Positions 1-11,242 of a DNA stretch of 64,000 nt are shown here, one piece after another. The first letter of the stretch is position 1. Each line of letters begins with the position of its first letter. The notes under the pieces were generated by a model. It searched no databases, had not been told where the DNA came from, and saw only the letters and a list, made by a program, of their open reading frames with translations. The stretch spans positions 5,621,222 to 5,685,221 of the forward strand of contig OX393583.1 of NCBI GenBank assembly GCA_947652605.1. Reading direction: 5' to 3'. The translations under genes and the position numbers were made by a program. Source of the stretch: Elmis aenea. Its lineage: Eukaryota > Arthropoda > Insecta > Coleoptera > Elmidae.

Positions 1-215
1 AGAGGGAAAAGAAATAGAAGAAGACCAAGAATAAAATGGGAAAAGAAGTGAGACATGGCTTAGTGAAAAGGAGTCAGTTGGAGAGATGTTCTACAGTTAT
101 CCAATGATAGATAGGATGATGAAACATAATCAAGAATTAGAAAAACGTACCTGGACACCGAAAGGTACAACAGGGGCCGATTAAGAAGAGAAGAAGATAT
201 TTGACTGTATTTATT
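1..215 (+). mobile_element. Non-LTR retrotransposon 3' end fragment
   Basis: The + strand reads, with stops, as the basic C-terminal tail seen at the end of many insect endonuclease-reverse transcriptase retrotransposons: an RRRPRIKW stretch followed by GVSWRD and LSNDR. The end (CGAAAGGTACAACAGG, then GATTAAGAAGAGAAGAAG) matches, in inverse orientation, the left end of the copy at 23284-24570, so both belong to one family with a GAA-rich tail. The 5' part lies outside the window. It is a decayed fragment with no intact frame. Confidence 0.65.
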
Positions 216-562
216 TCAAGAAGAATTTTACCAGGAAAAAATGTCTTAGTAACTTGATATTATATCAAAATAACAACCAATGTTTTATATCTACGATAAT
301 GTGTTAAGAATTGTGATAAAATTGTTATACAACTCAATTTAAATAAGCAATCATTTGCTTATCTATGTAATAACCATTTTTAGCGTTGTTGCTTTTCCCG
401 TGTAAATATAACACTGTCGTTACTTTATTAATGTATTCAATACAAACTTTTCCGCATGATATTAGATAATGTTTGTGACAACACTTTAAAAAAGCGAACT
501 TATCTTTGCTGTAATTATACCTCTAAATTAACTAACTAGGGGAATGTGTTCATTAATCTATA
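216..562. other. Unassigned AT-rich spacer
   Basis: I see no coding potential, repeat boundary or RNA gene here. Confidence 0.5.
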
Positions 563-2383
563 TACAGGGTGCGCTATTAGTGCGATAAGTCCATTATTGC
601 CCTTAATGTCAACTTAATAAAAAAAAGTTTTTATTGAAACTTATAGTATTTCTACACGTGCATGTTTTAAAATTAGTTTCAAGTATACAGGGTGTTTCAT
701 AAAAGTGGGGCGTCACTAAAGGTATTTTTTTAAATTGAACACCCAGTATATTTTTGCATAATCGAATTCAGCAAGAAAATCTCCATATGACAGTATTTTG
801 TTTTTTTCATTTTTTTGCGACGTTGCCAATTTATCTTAAAAAATCTTTGAATTTCAGAAAAACAGGGTACAATACTTGCCAAGAGCACAACGTTATGAAT
901 AATAATTGGCAAATGATATTTTGCACATACAAAGTCAAAAGGTGTAGTCATAGTCTAAATACATCAAAATTAATTTATATTATACAGGGTGTTTCTTACA
1001 GATGTGCCAACTTCCCAATTTTCAAACATCAATAACTTTATTTTTTCAAATGGAACACCCTGTATATTATTAGGTCATTTTGTTGCATTTTTGTTTTTCT
1101 TCAACTTTTCTTAATACTTACCTATGCCTAAAATGAATATTTTCTGTGATATTTACATTTTACTTATTCTTATAAGCGTTGTGTAGGAATTTCCTAGTTT
1201 TCTCGGAGTAGGCCCCGACTTTGACAATAGAAACAATAATTTCTGTAGTAACAAATGTCAGAGTAAATTGCTGTCAGTTGTTAAAACATAAATAAATGAG
1301 TATAACATATGCAATATGAATTTTCCAAAAAAAGAATTGATTGATACGGTCTATGTTGAGGGTGGCGTATTTTCGATGCCCATACAGGGGGGGGGGGGTA
1401 TCTCGGTAATTTTCAGAGATTAAAAAAAAACTATATTTCGAAAATTAAAAAATATCAAAAATCTGTTTACGACAATAAATTCCTCTCGAAAAAAGAAATC
1501 GAGATTACGTACTTAGTTTTTTTAAATCTCTGATAACCGAGATACCCCCCCTGTATGGGCATCGAAAATACGCCACCCTCAACATAGACCGTATCAATCA
1601 ATTCTTTTTTTGGAAAATTCATATTGCATAAAAATATGTTATACTCATTTATTTATGTTTTAACAATTGACAGCAATTTACTCTGACATTTGTTACTACA
1701 GAAATTATTGTTTCTATTGTCAAAGTCGGGGCCTACTCCGAGAAAACTAGGATATTCCTACACAACGCTTATAAGAATAAGTAAAATGTAAATATCTCAG
1801 AAAATATTTATTTTAGGTATAGGTAAGTATTAAGAAAAGTTGAAGAAAAACAAAAATGCAACAAAATCACGTAATAATATACAGGGTGTTCCATTTGAAA
1901 AAATAAAGTTATTGATGTTTGAAAATTGGGAAGTTGGCACATCTATAAGAAACACCCTGTATAATATAAATTAATTTTGATGTATTTAGACTATGACTAC
2001 ACCTTTTGACTTTGTATGTGCAAAATATCATTTGCCAATTATTATTCATAACGTTGTGCTCTTGGCAAGTATTGTACCCTGTTTTTCTGGAAATTCAAAG
2101 ATTTTTTAAGATAAATTGGCAACGTCGCAAAAAAATGAAAAAAACAAAATACTGTCATATGGAGATTTTCTTGCTGAATTCGATTATGCAAAAATATACT
2201 GGGTGTTCAATTTAAAAAAAATACCTTTAGTGACGCCCCACTTTTATGAAACACCCTGTATACTTGAAAATAATTTTAAAACATGCACCTCTAGAAATAC
2301 TATAAGTTTCAATAAAAATTTTTTTTATTAAGTTGACATTAAGGGTAATAATGGACTTTATCGCACTAATGGCGCACCCTGTA
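563..2383. mobile_element. 1.8-kb palindromic Tc1/mariner-type non-autonomous element
   Basis: Two arms, about 565-1431 and 1516-2381, are inverted copies of each other and surround a loop of about 84 bases. The ends read CAGGGTGCGC...GCGCACCCTG and are flanked on each side by TA, the target duplication typical of the Tc1/mariner superfamily. Short ACAGGGTGTTTC/GAACACCCTGT boxes recur inside both arms (near 688, 735, 984 and 1053, with mirror copies in the right arm). A poly-G run of 12 in the left arm faces a run of 7 C in the right, so the tract has changed length since the arms were last identical. Open frames of about 70-90 codons here are mirror images of one another and not genes. No transposase remains. 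Confidence 0.85.
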
Positions 2384-2905
2384 TATAAAAGAGCTTGTTT
2401 GTGTGTTTGTTTGTTTGTTCGCTATAGAATCCTAGGTCCGTTGACCGATCGGGACCAAATTTTGCACAGTTACTATTTAGGACCTTGCAGATCTAACGCC
2501 AAACTTTAAGTACAAGCACATATTACCAATTAAAAAAATAAAAAAATTACTTGGACGGGATTCGATCTTACGTCGGCAAATACCTGGTCATAACACGATA
2601 CGGCGCGGTGTATTTCACAAGTAAAGATTGTTTTGTATACAATTAGTAATAAATGTACATGAAGTATTATTTTTATCAGTACATTTTTAATTGAAACAAG
2701 ACGAAAGAAAATAAATTTGAGTTATTATTCAATTTTTAAGCAATAAATAGTTATTTTTTAAGGAATTATAAGAAAATGAAAAGATGATTGATCAGAGTAT
2801 GTCATTTGTGTATGATTTGGAATTATTGGGCTTATTCAAGTTAAAACAGTACTAATTAAAATTGTAATCGCCCGTGCAACGCCGAGTAAACCATCTTGTT
2901 GAATA
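2384..2905 (+). mobile_element. Helitron-like non-autonomous element (tentative)
   Basis: The segment starts with TATAAAAGAGCTTGTTTGTG followed by GTTTG reiterations and a CGCTATAGAATCCTA box. It ends with a GC-rich CGCCCGTGCAACGCCGAG segment. This layout (GTTTG-rich head, short GC-rich hairpin-like CCCGTGC..GCCG tail) resembles known insect Helitron non-autonomous elements. I do not see a clean CTAG terminus, so the class is uncertain. It directly abuts the right end of the upstream palindrome. Confidence 0.4.
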
Positions 2906-2934
2906 TAAAATGCAATAATTTAAGATATAAATGA

Positions 2935-3621
2935 CTAGTTTTTGACGTTAGTGAAGTGAAAAGTCAGTTTTTTTCGATTCCACGGCACCTTTGCTTCAAT
3001 AGCGATTAGAAGAAAAAATGTCGAATATCTCGAAAAGTATGAGTTTTGGATATAGGACATACTTAACAAAAAATGAAGCTCTCTTAAAGACGAATTCGAC
3101 GACATAAGAAAATACAGGGGTTTGCATTTAAAAAAATCGAGTTACGAGCTTTTGAAAATCATGGAAGTTGCCACCTATTTATGAACACCCTGTATGCGTG
3201 ATTCAAACTTTTTCGTATCGAGCTAATAGAGCAATGTTTTCTGCACGTCCTTACTAAATTACAACTCTGTGCTTCGAAAAATGACCTCAGGAGAATTTTT
3301 TAAACAAAGACTTAAAACCTTGAAAAATTTTGAAAATAATTTTTTTTTAGTGACAAGACCGCATAAAAACCTGTACTAATTTATATCGATGTAAAGCTAA
3401 AATGAAGGCGGTCAAGAATATTAAATAAAAAATGGGGTGTTGTATTAGAAATATAAAAGTTGCTATTGGTTTTAGAGAGGTGACCTACCCTGTATATTTA
3501 AAAATATTTTTATCGTGTTCTGAAGAAAAAACTGTATGAAATACCGTTTGAATCAACTTTCTATCTCAAACCGTTTAGCCACAATCGACCGATCCCCCAC
3601 TAATGACTCACCCTGTATAAA
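2935..3621 (+). repeat. Dispersed TACAGGGTG-type element, copy A (5' truncated)
   Basis: This segment is a direct-orientation copy of 10575-11241. Both share a GACGTTAGTGAAGTGAA start, a GTCGAATATCTCGAAAAGTA box, the module around 3110-3195 and an ACTAATGACTCACCCTGTA right end. Copy B extends about 110 bases further on its left side to a CTGGGTGTCCCAG terminus, so copy A lacks that end. There is no coding capacity. The CACCCTGTA end places it with the TA-inserting elements of this window. Confidence 0.75.
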
Positions 3622-4361
3622 GTTTTGAAGATTGTAGCTAATATTTCGTAAAATTTTGGGATACAATTAACAAGCCTTAACACAGGTACTGCTGCTATAT
3701 ATTCTTTTCATATTGAATCTAATTTTGGTGGTTGTGCATGGCAATAACATTTGCAAATTTTAACACAAAACTAGTTACAAAACGTTTCAAAAATTAGTGA
3801 ATTTAATGTGGAATAGTATCTGCTTCTGTTTGGACTTTAATTGTTTTTATATTTCTTGTCGTTTGTATGACTGCTAAGGCTGCTCTTACATCAAGATGAC
3901 AACTTGTATACGACAATGATACATGATCATGAATATAGTTTCACTGATTGTTAACAACCGGTAGTCTTAAAGTGACAGCACCTAAGATATAATCGCCGTG
4001 TCTTCTTCATTGCCAAATGCTTCACAATGAATATTATACCTGTTTAATAATAGATTAGCCTCTAAATGTGCAATAAGTTGTTATAAATTAAATTTTCACA
4101 TTCCATTGGTCATGGAGCGCAATAAAGATGGCAACTTTTACCTTGAATGAAACTAAAAAATGAGCTGTCGTCACGTCTGCACCAATTAAAGTTAATTTTT
4201 TGAAAAAACTGGTCCAATTTTGTAGTAATGTACAGGGCGACCTCCTTAATCACAGAGCAAACAAATCGCATTAATAAAAACGGCGAATCGCGGAAACATA
4301 TGCGTCTCTTTGCAGTTGAACATCTTGGCGCAAAGTAATATTGTAATAAACTTCATATTAG
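3622..4361. other. Unassigned spacer
   Basis: AT-rich sequence. Only an isolated TACAGGGCGACC box near 4231, resembling a solitary end of the TACAGGG-type elements, stands out. Confidence 0.4.
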
Positions 4362-4430
4362 TAGAGCAAAGTGCCCTAATATGGAACAGTTACCTATTAT
4401 CAGTTTTATGACAATGAATAAGCGATATTT

Positions 4431-4811
4431 GGCCTGAACTACCGAGATCACTGCAAAGAAACTTTTCGTGACAACGAAATATTAACCTTTTACGGTCTAT
4501 TTATCCTCGAAGCCATCATGTTCGTAAAAAATAATGTAGATCTGTTCGAAGAGAATATAAGAAATCATGCAGCCAATACGCGACATAAAAAAAACCTAAA
4601 ACCCGATTGTTTCAAATATACCTATCTTCAAAAAAATGTAGCCTCCACAATTATTGCTATATATAATAAATTTAACACATCACCTGAGAGTATAATAAAT
4701 CTTCCCACCCGCGAATTGAAGAAGAAATTAAGAAAAGTTCTGATTTCTAAAGCTTACTATGGAGTAAGCGAATATTTAAATGATGCTGACTTTGTAAAAT
4801 GTTATATTTAA
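4431..4811 (+). pseudogene. Reverse-transcriptase element C-terminal fragment
   Basis: An open frame of about 126 codons reads through ...ILTFYGLFILEAIMFVKNN..., NHAANTRHKKNL and YYGVSEYL before the stop at 4809-4811. The pattern (LxILEAxxFVK, then NTR, then YSVxEYL) is the conserved tail found after the reverse-transcriptase domain in many arthropod non-LTR elements. The frame has no start of its own: it enters directly at the truncation point, so it is a fragment and not an independent gene. The stop is followed by the 3' UTR and ATT tail. Confidence 0.7.
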
Positions 4812-4946
4812 ATATCATTTTTCTGTGTTTTTTCTTTTTTATTAACTATGTATATTATTTGTAATGTACGTAAATTATTATTGTGACAAGTTCTACACCT
4901 TTTTTGGGATATTCAGAACAAATAAAGATTATTATTATTATTATTT
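4431..4946 (+). mobile_element. 5'-truncated non-LTR retrotransposon tail inserted in pogo-like copy A
   Basis: Comparison with copy B (12367-13310) shows the host element is continuous through GCGATATCTGTTG there, but is split here between GCGATAT and ATCTGTTG. The insert encodes a retrotransposon C-terminus, then a 3' UTR and an (ATT)n tail at 4930-4946. The same 3' UTR and tail occur on the minus strand at about 43735-43860, so the family is present at least twice. Target duplication is ambiguous because the site and tail are both A/T. Confidence 0.8.
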
Positions 4947-5302
4947 ATCTGTTGAAAAGTATATGTACCTATTTGTACATTGATCACACATTCCCAAATG
5001 TAAAATAGTTAAAAAATATTCACTAGATTACATAACAGATTCAAATATAGTTTTGACGTGCTACTGAGTTTTTAGGCTAAATCTCTCAGTGCAAAATATT
5101 ATATGCTAGGGTAAATGATATAAAATATTTTATTGCATGTTTATTTAGCATGAGCCTTTACATTTCAATTAAATAGACCAAAATTTTGATTGGGACCATT
5201 TCCTGTTTTACATATACCGATTTTTGAAATGTCACATTGATGCCTAATATGGAACATAGAGGTGCCTTTTAATGAATATGATTATGGTCACTAAGTAAAG
5301 CA

Positions 5303-5395
5303 ATATGGGTTTAGTGTCAAAAGTGTCAGAAATGGGCACACGAAAAATGTGCAAAATACCCAAAAAAACAATTCTATTGTCCTACCTGTAAAAAA
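5303..5395 (+). pseudogene. Relic of the C-terminal zinc-finger of a pogo-like transposase
   Basis: One frame reads IWV, an in-frame TAG, then CQKCQKWAHEKC, seven residues, and FYCPTCKK followed by a stop. The C-x2-C...W-x-H-x2-C...C-x2-C arrangement is the PHD-like finger often found at the very end of insect pogo-family transposases. In the opposite-orientation copy (about 12790-12877) the TAG codon is CAG, so the stop is a mutation in this copy, but that copy carries a frameshift instead. Nothing else of the transposase survives. Confidence 0.6.
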
Positions 5396-5790
5396 TAAAT
5401 AAATTATCAACATTTAGTTCGAACGACACTTGAATTATAATAACAGAGTTTTGGTTTGGTTTAAGTAATGGTGCAAATCAGAAAGAAATAAAAGATTAAT
5501 CTATGAGCAGTTGTTTATTTTAATGTATATTTCCTAAATAATTCTATGTTCCATATTAAGAACCCCTAGTATTCCATATTAGGTTCCCCGGGAGCTTAAT
5601 ATGGAATAGTAGTAACATTTAAAAAAAATAGCTATACAAGAAATATCTACTGTAATATCGTACCAGAATTCGAGTAATGTGTTGCGTATTCATTACAAAT
5701 TCCTTATAATTAGTTTTGCAAAATTTTGTTTAAATGTGAATATTATTGCCAAATACAAAAAAGTATTCCATATTAGGGCACTTTACTCTA

Positions 5791-8252
5791 ATGTTTTCTA
5801 GTTCAAATTTTGTGATCTTTACTCATCCACTTTCATATTTGGTCTAAATTGTGCTTGTGTAATATGAGAACCTTGCAATATTATCGTGACTAAATAATCA
5901 AAATTTTTATTTAACTGTTCGTTTTGGTTAAGGTAAAAAATCTGGAATTAGAACATTTTCGCGATCACAATACTTACTCATGCTACGTATGGCAATAGTA
6001 ATTTTTTAAATGAGTCATTATTAAATATTTTGTATGCAATTCTTGCATCTTTATTCTTAGTAATACAAATAAATCAACCTTTGTTCAAAGAACGCCTAAA
6101 GAAATTTTGAAAAATTTACAAAATTTTTGAATTATTTTGTGTAGGTACATCCTTGCAATTTGTTTTGGAAATAATCGAAGGTAAATTACTTCAGTGTTTC
6201 TATAAATGTGGAAAACACCCCCAGCAATACATGATCACCTTCATTTCGCTCAGAAACTTTTTGAAAGAATTTTTACAGGGGTCTTTTGAATTACTTTCAA
6301 GTGTAGGTTAAACGTTTATTTTGATAAAAATCGAAAATTCTACAATAAGTTTAATAGGGTTCTAATAATGTAAAACACGCCATAAACCTTGTAAAAAGAT
6401 TTTTCCAAACCTCCAAAATGTTGGAATTTTTTTTCAAGGCAAGATTTTTGTGTAAAATTCGAAAGTTTGTCTGCAAAGGGCTTTATAGTTTCTAGAAATT
6501 AGAAACACACCCAAAGCAATACATACGTACAGAAAATTTCCAGGTTTTTAAACAGGTGTTTAAATTCATTCAAATATTTTTAAGTGTACATCCCTGCTAT
6601 TGTGGTTCTACAATTGACCCAATAGTTTCTACAAATGTTTAACATACCCTACTTCGACCATCTTCTGTCCATTCCTCATTATCTAGTAAGTATTAATTAA
6701 TAAGTGGAATTCTGTGCAGTTGAAGATGATGCCCAATTGAACATAAAATGGTTGGAATTTTTTTTAATTGCCTCGAAACTAACTGTTTAAGATCAACCCA
6801 AAGGACGTTTTGCATAAACCCTTTAAACCTAATACATTCAAAACATGTTTATGATCTATCATACGTTTCTTAATTACACATTTTTTCGAAATGTCGTGAG
6901 TTATACACAACTTTCACTTAATTTCGTCTATTTCCAAGAAGTTGCGTTAAAAGTTTTGTCTAAAAGACGCCCATAGTTCCTAAGACCATTAAATTCTACT
7001 TAAGAAATAACCACAGTGTGGACTTAGATAAATTGGCAGTTGCTAATGGTATCTTGCTATTAAATAACACAATACTCGTACAATTACAGAGTAAGGTGTA
7101 CAAAGAATTTTGAATGTAGTGTTACGTTGACAAATAATAATGGTTCTAATTTAGTTCTGTTAATAACTGTTCGTTTAAAGTAAAATAGCGGTGCAAAGCG
7201 TTTGACATTATCATTACTTAAGTTTCTAATTGAATGACTACGATTAGCCAACAGCAGAATGTATATTTGTAAAGTTGTTATTGGATTGTAGATATGTAAT
7301 AATTTTATTATTCATTGTGTTAGTGATCTGGAACAACATGTTGAAATTTTTCTGATTTAATGAGCAATAGTACATCTAGTTAGACACAGAAACCGAAAAT
7401 GAGTTTCATAAAGTATTAGATTAGAACAAATAACAACCAAGGTACTTGTAAATAAGATGGCCAAACCTTTTACTAGCTACAGATCAGGGTTAGGCAAAAT
7501 TTGATTTTTATTAAAAAAATCGAAAATCATTGATTTGAATTTTAAAAAATCACTAATTTTAGATTTTTTAAAGAAACTTGACTATTATTTCTTTTTAGAG
7601 AGTTTATTTCTCCTCGATCTATAAGAAAGCAATAGGCAATATTTCCGGCGTATTTTACTAGCGGTTATTTGAATCAACTAAAATGCAAACCCCTAAATAC
7701 ATTGACGCAAAAAAACAATGGACTCTAATTAACAGATTCATTAGTAGATAACAGAATTTTGTTTCGAGGTTTCTTCAGGGTGAGCAAATGTTAATTGCTT
7801 TTAAAAAGATTTAGTTGGCTTCACACCTATATCTTTGCAGTCATACGTAAATCATGCTTGTACGTTCCTGTATGAGGCACATTTAAACAGAAACATCCTA
7901 ATAGATACAAGAATAATTACAAGAAATTTAACAAAGCGACTTTTACAAAACATAAATGCAACCTAAAATATATTTACTTGGAGCGGGTACCATAACAAAA
8001 TTTGTATCAGATGCACAATTTTATTCATTTCATGTTATGTTAGGGACTTTTTAAAGTCTTTATGTTGTAAAAATATTTGTTATCTGTGACTCATGTACAT
8101 TTTAAATGTTAATTTTATATCTATTAGATTTGGTTTAGCTTTGTGTTGTAATATATCTTTGTCACTTTAGTCAGCTTCGTTCATGATCTGTCGTTCGACA
8201 ATCAAAGGGTTTATCACCGTAAACGTTGGGGAATCCCATGGTTAACAAGTAA
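5791..8252. other. AT-rich spacer with a decayed tandem repeat near 6090-6660
   Basis: No gene is visible. Between about 6090 and 6660 similar phrases recur about every 130-160 bases: TTTCTATAAATGTGGAAAAC at 6197, a relative at 6359, TTTCTAGAAATTAGAAACAC at 6489, TTTCTACAAATGTTTAAC at 6625. This suggests an old, heavily mutated tandem array. The rest shows nothing I can name. Confidence 0.4.
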
Positions 8253-8402
8253 TCAAACGATTTTTTTCAATTGTTTGAAAGGTTCTGGAATTACCAAGTG
8301 CATGGATGCAGCTAAATCCTGCATAACCTGATTTTCGTGTTCTGCAACAATGGTGATATCCTCCAAAGGGTACATAAAAATTGTAAGCCGGTATTCCGCA
8401 TT
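8253..8402 (-). CDS. Protein-like terminal exon or gene fragment, unidentified
   Basis: On the minus strand, from 8402 down to a TGA at 8255-8253, one frame encodes 49 residues that look like ordinary protein: YPLEDITIVAEHENQVMQ, then a stretch ending in IPEPFKQLKKIV and a stop. A TTACTTCAAAG sequence directly precedes it in the minus sense and could serve as a 3' splice acceptor. The composition (balanced charges, few repeats) differs from neighbouring random frames. I do not recognise the family. It might be the last exon of a minus-strand gene, a retrocopy or a transposon relic. A different frame also stays open here for 60 codons but is less protein-like. Confidence 0.3.
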   Translation of the reverse strand, partial: NAEYRLTIFMYPLEDITIVAEHENQVMQDLAASMHLVIPEPFKQLKKIV

Positions 8403-8852
8403 CTTTGAAGTAAGTAATTATCACAAGCTAATGTGACATGAACCAGTTTCTGACGGGATATTTTGATTAAAAAATTCTCTGTTTACGAATGAAAATATTT
8501 AAAATAATATTTGCGCTTTTAGGCAAAGATATCATATACCGGGTGTTAACCACCAGCCGTGAACATAGGGAATTAACATTGGTTTTAACTTTTTTTCGGA
8601 TTCCTGCTCCCCAATTGAATTTACATTAAAATTAATGGTAACAATAGAAAGATAAAATTATTACGCATCATTTGAGACCAATAATAAGCTTAAATGTTTA
8701 ATATTTAGTTTATAATTAATATTTTAAAATTGGATCAATTTTACAAATATAATTAGCCATGACTGTCAATCTGACATTTGTTTTCATTAATTTTTGTTAT
8801 TATCTGTCAATTTTTAAATCAGCGAGTTATTTCTTTAACGATTTTGATTAAA

Positions 8853-9913
8853 ATGAGTAATTACAATAACGAAGAAAGAGTTTTTATGATGAAAACTTTT
8901 TACAGCGGCGTATCTTTGCGGAGAGTACGAGATTTATTTGCCGTACAATTTATAAATCGCCCAATACCATCTACAACCACGATACAAAAATATATGCAAA
9001 AATTTAAAAAATGCGGTAACATTTCCGTAGAATCCGGCACCACAGGTGGTTAGTATATTCTATTTTATGAAAATTTTTAAAAAGTAATATCACAGGAAAC
9101 CGAAAAATTATAGAAACTAGTTTTGTGGAAGAAAGAGTTTTAGGGATGATTAATATTGACCCTACGTCCAGTCTAGGGCAAATATCCCGCTGTGGATTTG
9201 TCTAGGACAGGGGTATTTAAAATTAAAAAAAAACACCGTTATCATCCCTACAAATCGCAGTGTCACCAGGAAATTCTTCCTGCGGATCAAGACTGTAGAA
9301 TTTTTTTTTGTGAGGTAATGCAAGAACGCGCCAACAACGATCGCAGTTTTCTTTCGTTAATTTGTTTTACCGACGAATCTACGTTTACTTTGAACAATGA
9401 ACCAAATGTTTAAAATAGCAGATACTGGGCACAGGAAAATCCACACTGCTACATATCCAACAGAACGCAATATCCTCAAAAAATTAATATTTGGCCTGTC
9501 ATTTTAAATAACCAAATTGTTGGTCCTTTTGAAATTGAGGGAAATTTAAATTCAGAAAAATATTTAGACCTTTTAATAACCAAGGAGGTCCTGCGCTGAA
9601 AGAAGTTGCAACAGAAAATCAGGAGATCTGGTTCCAACATGACGGCTGTCCAGCCCATTGCAGTTTAGATGTTAGAAACTTTTTAAACGATTGTTTTCCC
9701 AATCGCTGGATTGGTAGAGGCGGAACAATAAATTGGCCAGCCAGATCTCCTGATTTAGCACCTTGCGACTTCTTTCTGTGGGGCCACCTTAAAAGTAAGA
9801 TTTATAAAAAATGCCACCCAAATATTAATTCTTTGAGGAATGCAATAGTAGCAGAATGTGCTTTAATTAATAACAGACAGCTAGCCTCTGTGAGAAACGT
9901 TTTTTTTTTTTAA
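8853..9913 (+). pseudogene. Mariner/Tc1-like transposase, frameshifted
   Basis: The start MSNYNNEERVFMMKTFYSG at 8853 leads into a helix-turn-helix-like region (LRRVRDLF...TTIQKYMQKF), typical for the N-terminal DNA-binding part of insect mariner-like transposases. Several frameshifts follow. Recognisable catalytic-domain landmarks are LICFTDESTF near 9355-9385 (first Asp), IWFQHDGCPAH near 9629-9660 (second Asp region) and SPDLAPCDFFLWGHLK near 9748-9795 (third acidic position and the conserved FLWGxLK). The order and spacing fit one transposase of about 340 residues. It would cut and paste the element at TA sites, but this copy is dead: at least three frame changes separate the blocks. Confidence 0.85.
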
Positions 9914-10179
9914 TAGATTGGGGTATTGTTTATGTAGGAGTACTTATTTATTGTAAAATATATTCTTTTATATTTTTTGTTAATGTTTTTAATTTTAAGT
10001 TGAAATTTAAGTAATAATAGTGTCGACTCTTGTAATTAATATCCACAAAGATGCGCCACTATAATGCTGCACAAAGTTTTCACCATTAAAACTCTTCCTC
10101 TATTATAGTTTTTTTTTTCATTTTAATCAAAATCGTTAAAGAAATAACTCGCTGATTTAAAAATTGACAGATAATAACA

Positions 10180-10300
10180 TCCTTGCGCCGGGAATGGGAC
10201 CGATTGTCACCGGAAGAGGTGTGTGGCGCGGCAGAAAATTTTCGGAAGCCTTTGGTGCTCTGCCGAGACGCGCAAGGAGGCCACTTCGAAACCGGTTGAG
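10180..10300. other. GC-rich cassette inside the mariner element
   Basis: Against an AT-rich background this stretch is rich in G and C (CTTGCGCCGGGAATGGGACC near 10182). TGGCGCGGCAGA near 10222 is close to a tRNA A-box, and CTTCGAAACCGG near 10285 weakly resembles a B-box. That would fit a tRNA-derived SINE head, but the spacing (about 60 bases) and the B-box match are poor. It has no match in the left half of the host element. Confidence 0.25.
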
Positions 10301-10461
10301 TATGTTATAGTCAAAATTGTTGTTTATTGTTTTTTGTTGATAAAATTTTGTTTTGTTGAAGAATAAAAATTTTATGAAGTTTTTGCTAGAGGTCATTTTT
10401 TTATTGTCACCCTGTAATGTTAATTCCCTATGTTCACGGCTGGTGGTTAACACCCGGTATA

Positions 10462-11241
10462 TACTGGGTGTCCCAGAATACATTTCCAGAATGGGGATAT
10501 CGCTTATTGTGAGAGTTACAGGTTTGTTTAAATTAGATGACTTATTCCTTAGTATGAGAGAAGCCACAATCAATTTTTTTGACGTTAGTGAAGTGAACGT
10601 CAGCTTTTTCGATTTCCACGGCACTCTATTTGCTTCAATAACGATTAGAAGCAAAAATGTCGAATATCTCGAAAAGTATGAGTTTTGGGCATAGGACATA
10701 CGCAACAAAAAATGAAGCTCTCTTAAAGACGAATTCGATGACATAAGAAAATACAGGGGTTTGCATTTGAAAAAATTGAGTTACGAGCTTTTGAAAATCA
10801 TGGAAGTCGCCACCTATTTATGCGTGATTCAAACTTTTTTGTATAGAGCTAATAGAGCAATGTTTTCTGCATGTCCTTACCAAATTACAACTCTGTGCTT
10901 CGAAAAGTAACTTCAGGAGAATTTTTTAAATAAAGACTTAAAACATTGAAAAATTTTGAAAATCATTTTTTTAGTGACAAGGCCGCATAAAAACTTGTAC
11001 TATTTTATATCGATGTAAAGCTAAAATGAAGGCGGTCAAGTATATTAAATAAAAAATGGGGTGTTGTATTTGAAATATAAAAGTTGCTATTGGTTCCAGA
11101 GAGGTGACTCACCCTGTATATTTGAAAATATTTTATCGTGTTCGGAAGAAAAAACTATGGAATACCGATTGAATAAACTTTCTATCTCAAACCGTTTAGC
11201 CACAATCGACCGATCCCGCACTAATGACTCACCCTGTACAT
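10462..11241 (+). repeat. Dispersed TACAGGGTG-type element, copy B
   Basis: The segment runs from TACTGGGTGTCCCAG to ACTAATGACTCACCCTGTA and matches copy A (2935-3621) over most of its length. The ends are imperfect inverted repeats ending in TA, like other Tc1/mariner-derived non-autonomous elements here. Relative to copy A it has lost the right boundary of the internal module (GAACACCCTGTA at 3180-3194 is missing near 10820). The open frames across it are non-coding coincidences. Confidence 0.7.
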
Positions 11242-11242
11242 A

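Larger units (their letters stand above)
4362..5790 (+). mobile_element. Pogo-like DNA transposon remnant, copy A, interrupted
   Basis: The element is flanked by TA and ends in inverted repeats: GAGCAAAGTGCCCTAATATGG on the left (one mismatch from the right end) and CCATATTAGGGCACTTTACTC on the right. A second copy in opposite orientation lies at 12367-13310. Copy A is longer because a retrotransposon tail (about 4430-4946) sits inside it. The only coding trace is a cysteine/histidine motif near 5303-5395. TA target site and terminal repeats fit the pogo/Tc1-mariner superfamily. Confidence 0.75.
8537..10459 (+). mobile_element. Tc1/mariner-type element with two tiers of inverted repeats
   Basis: Outer terminal inverted repeats of 42 bases (8539-8580 and 10416-10457, starting CCGGGTGTTAACC) are flanked by TA on both sides. 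Inside lie a second pair of inverted repeats of about 61 bases (8796-8856 and 10118-10178), the left one containing the transposase start codon. Between the inner right repeat and the outer right repeat is a GC-rich stretch (10180-10300) with no counterpart on the left. The element encodes a broken transposase (8853-9913). It abuts copy B of the dispersed repeat at 10462. Confidence 0.85.

Noticed and set aside
754..2331. Open frames of 69-93 codons on both strands within 754-2331.
   Set aside because: They lie in the arms of a palindrome, occur in mirror-image pairs and have no protein-like composition.
10180..10300. tRNA gene or SINE head.
   Set aside because: A- and B-box likeness is partial, the spacing is wide and no cloverleaf is evident; kept only as a low-confidence composition feature.
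10157..10744. A 195-codon minus-strand open frame.
   Set aside because: It crosses the boundary between a mariner element and a separate repeat, runs through the inverted repeats and has no recognisable domain, so it is a chance frame.
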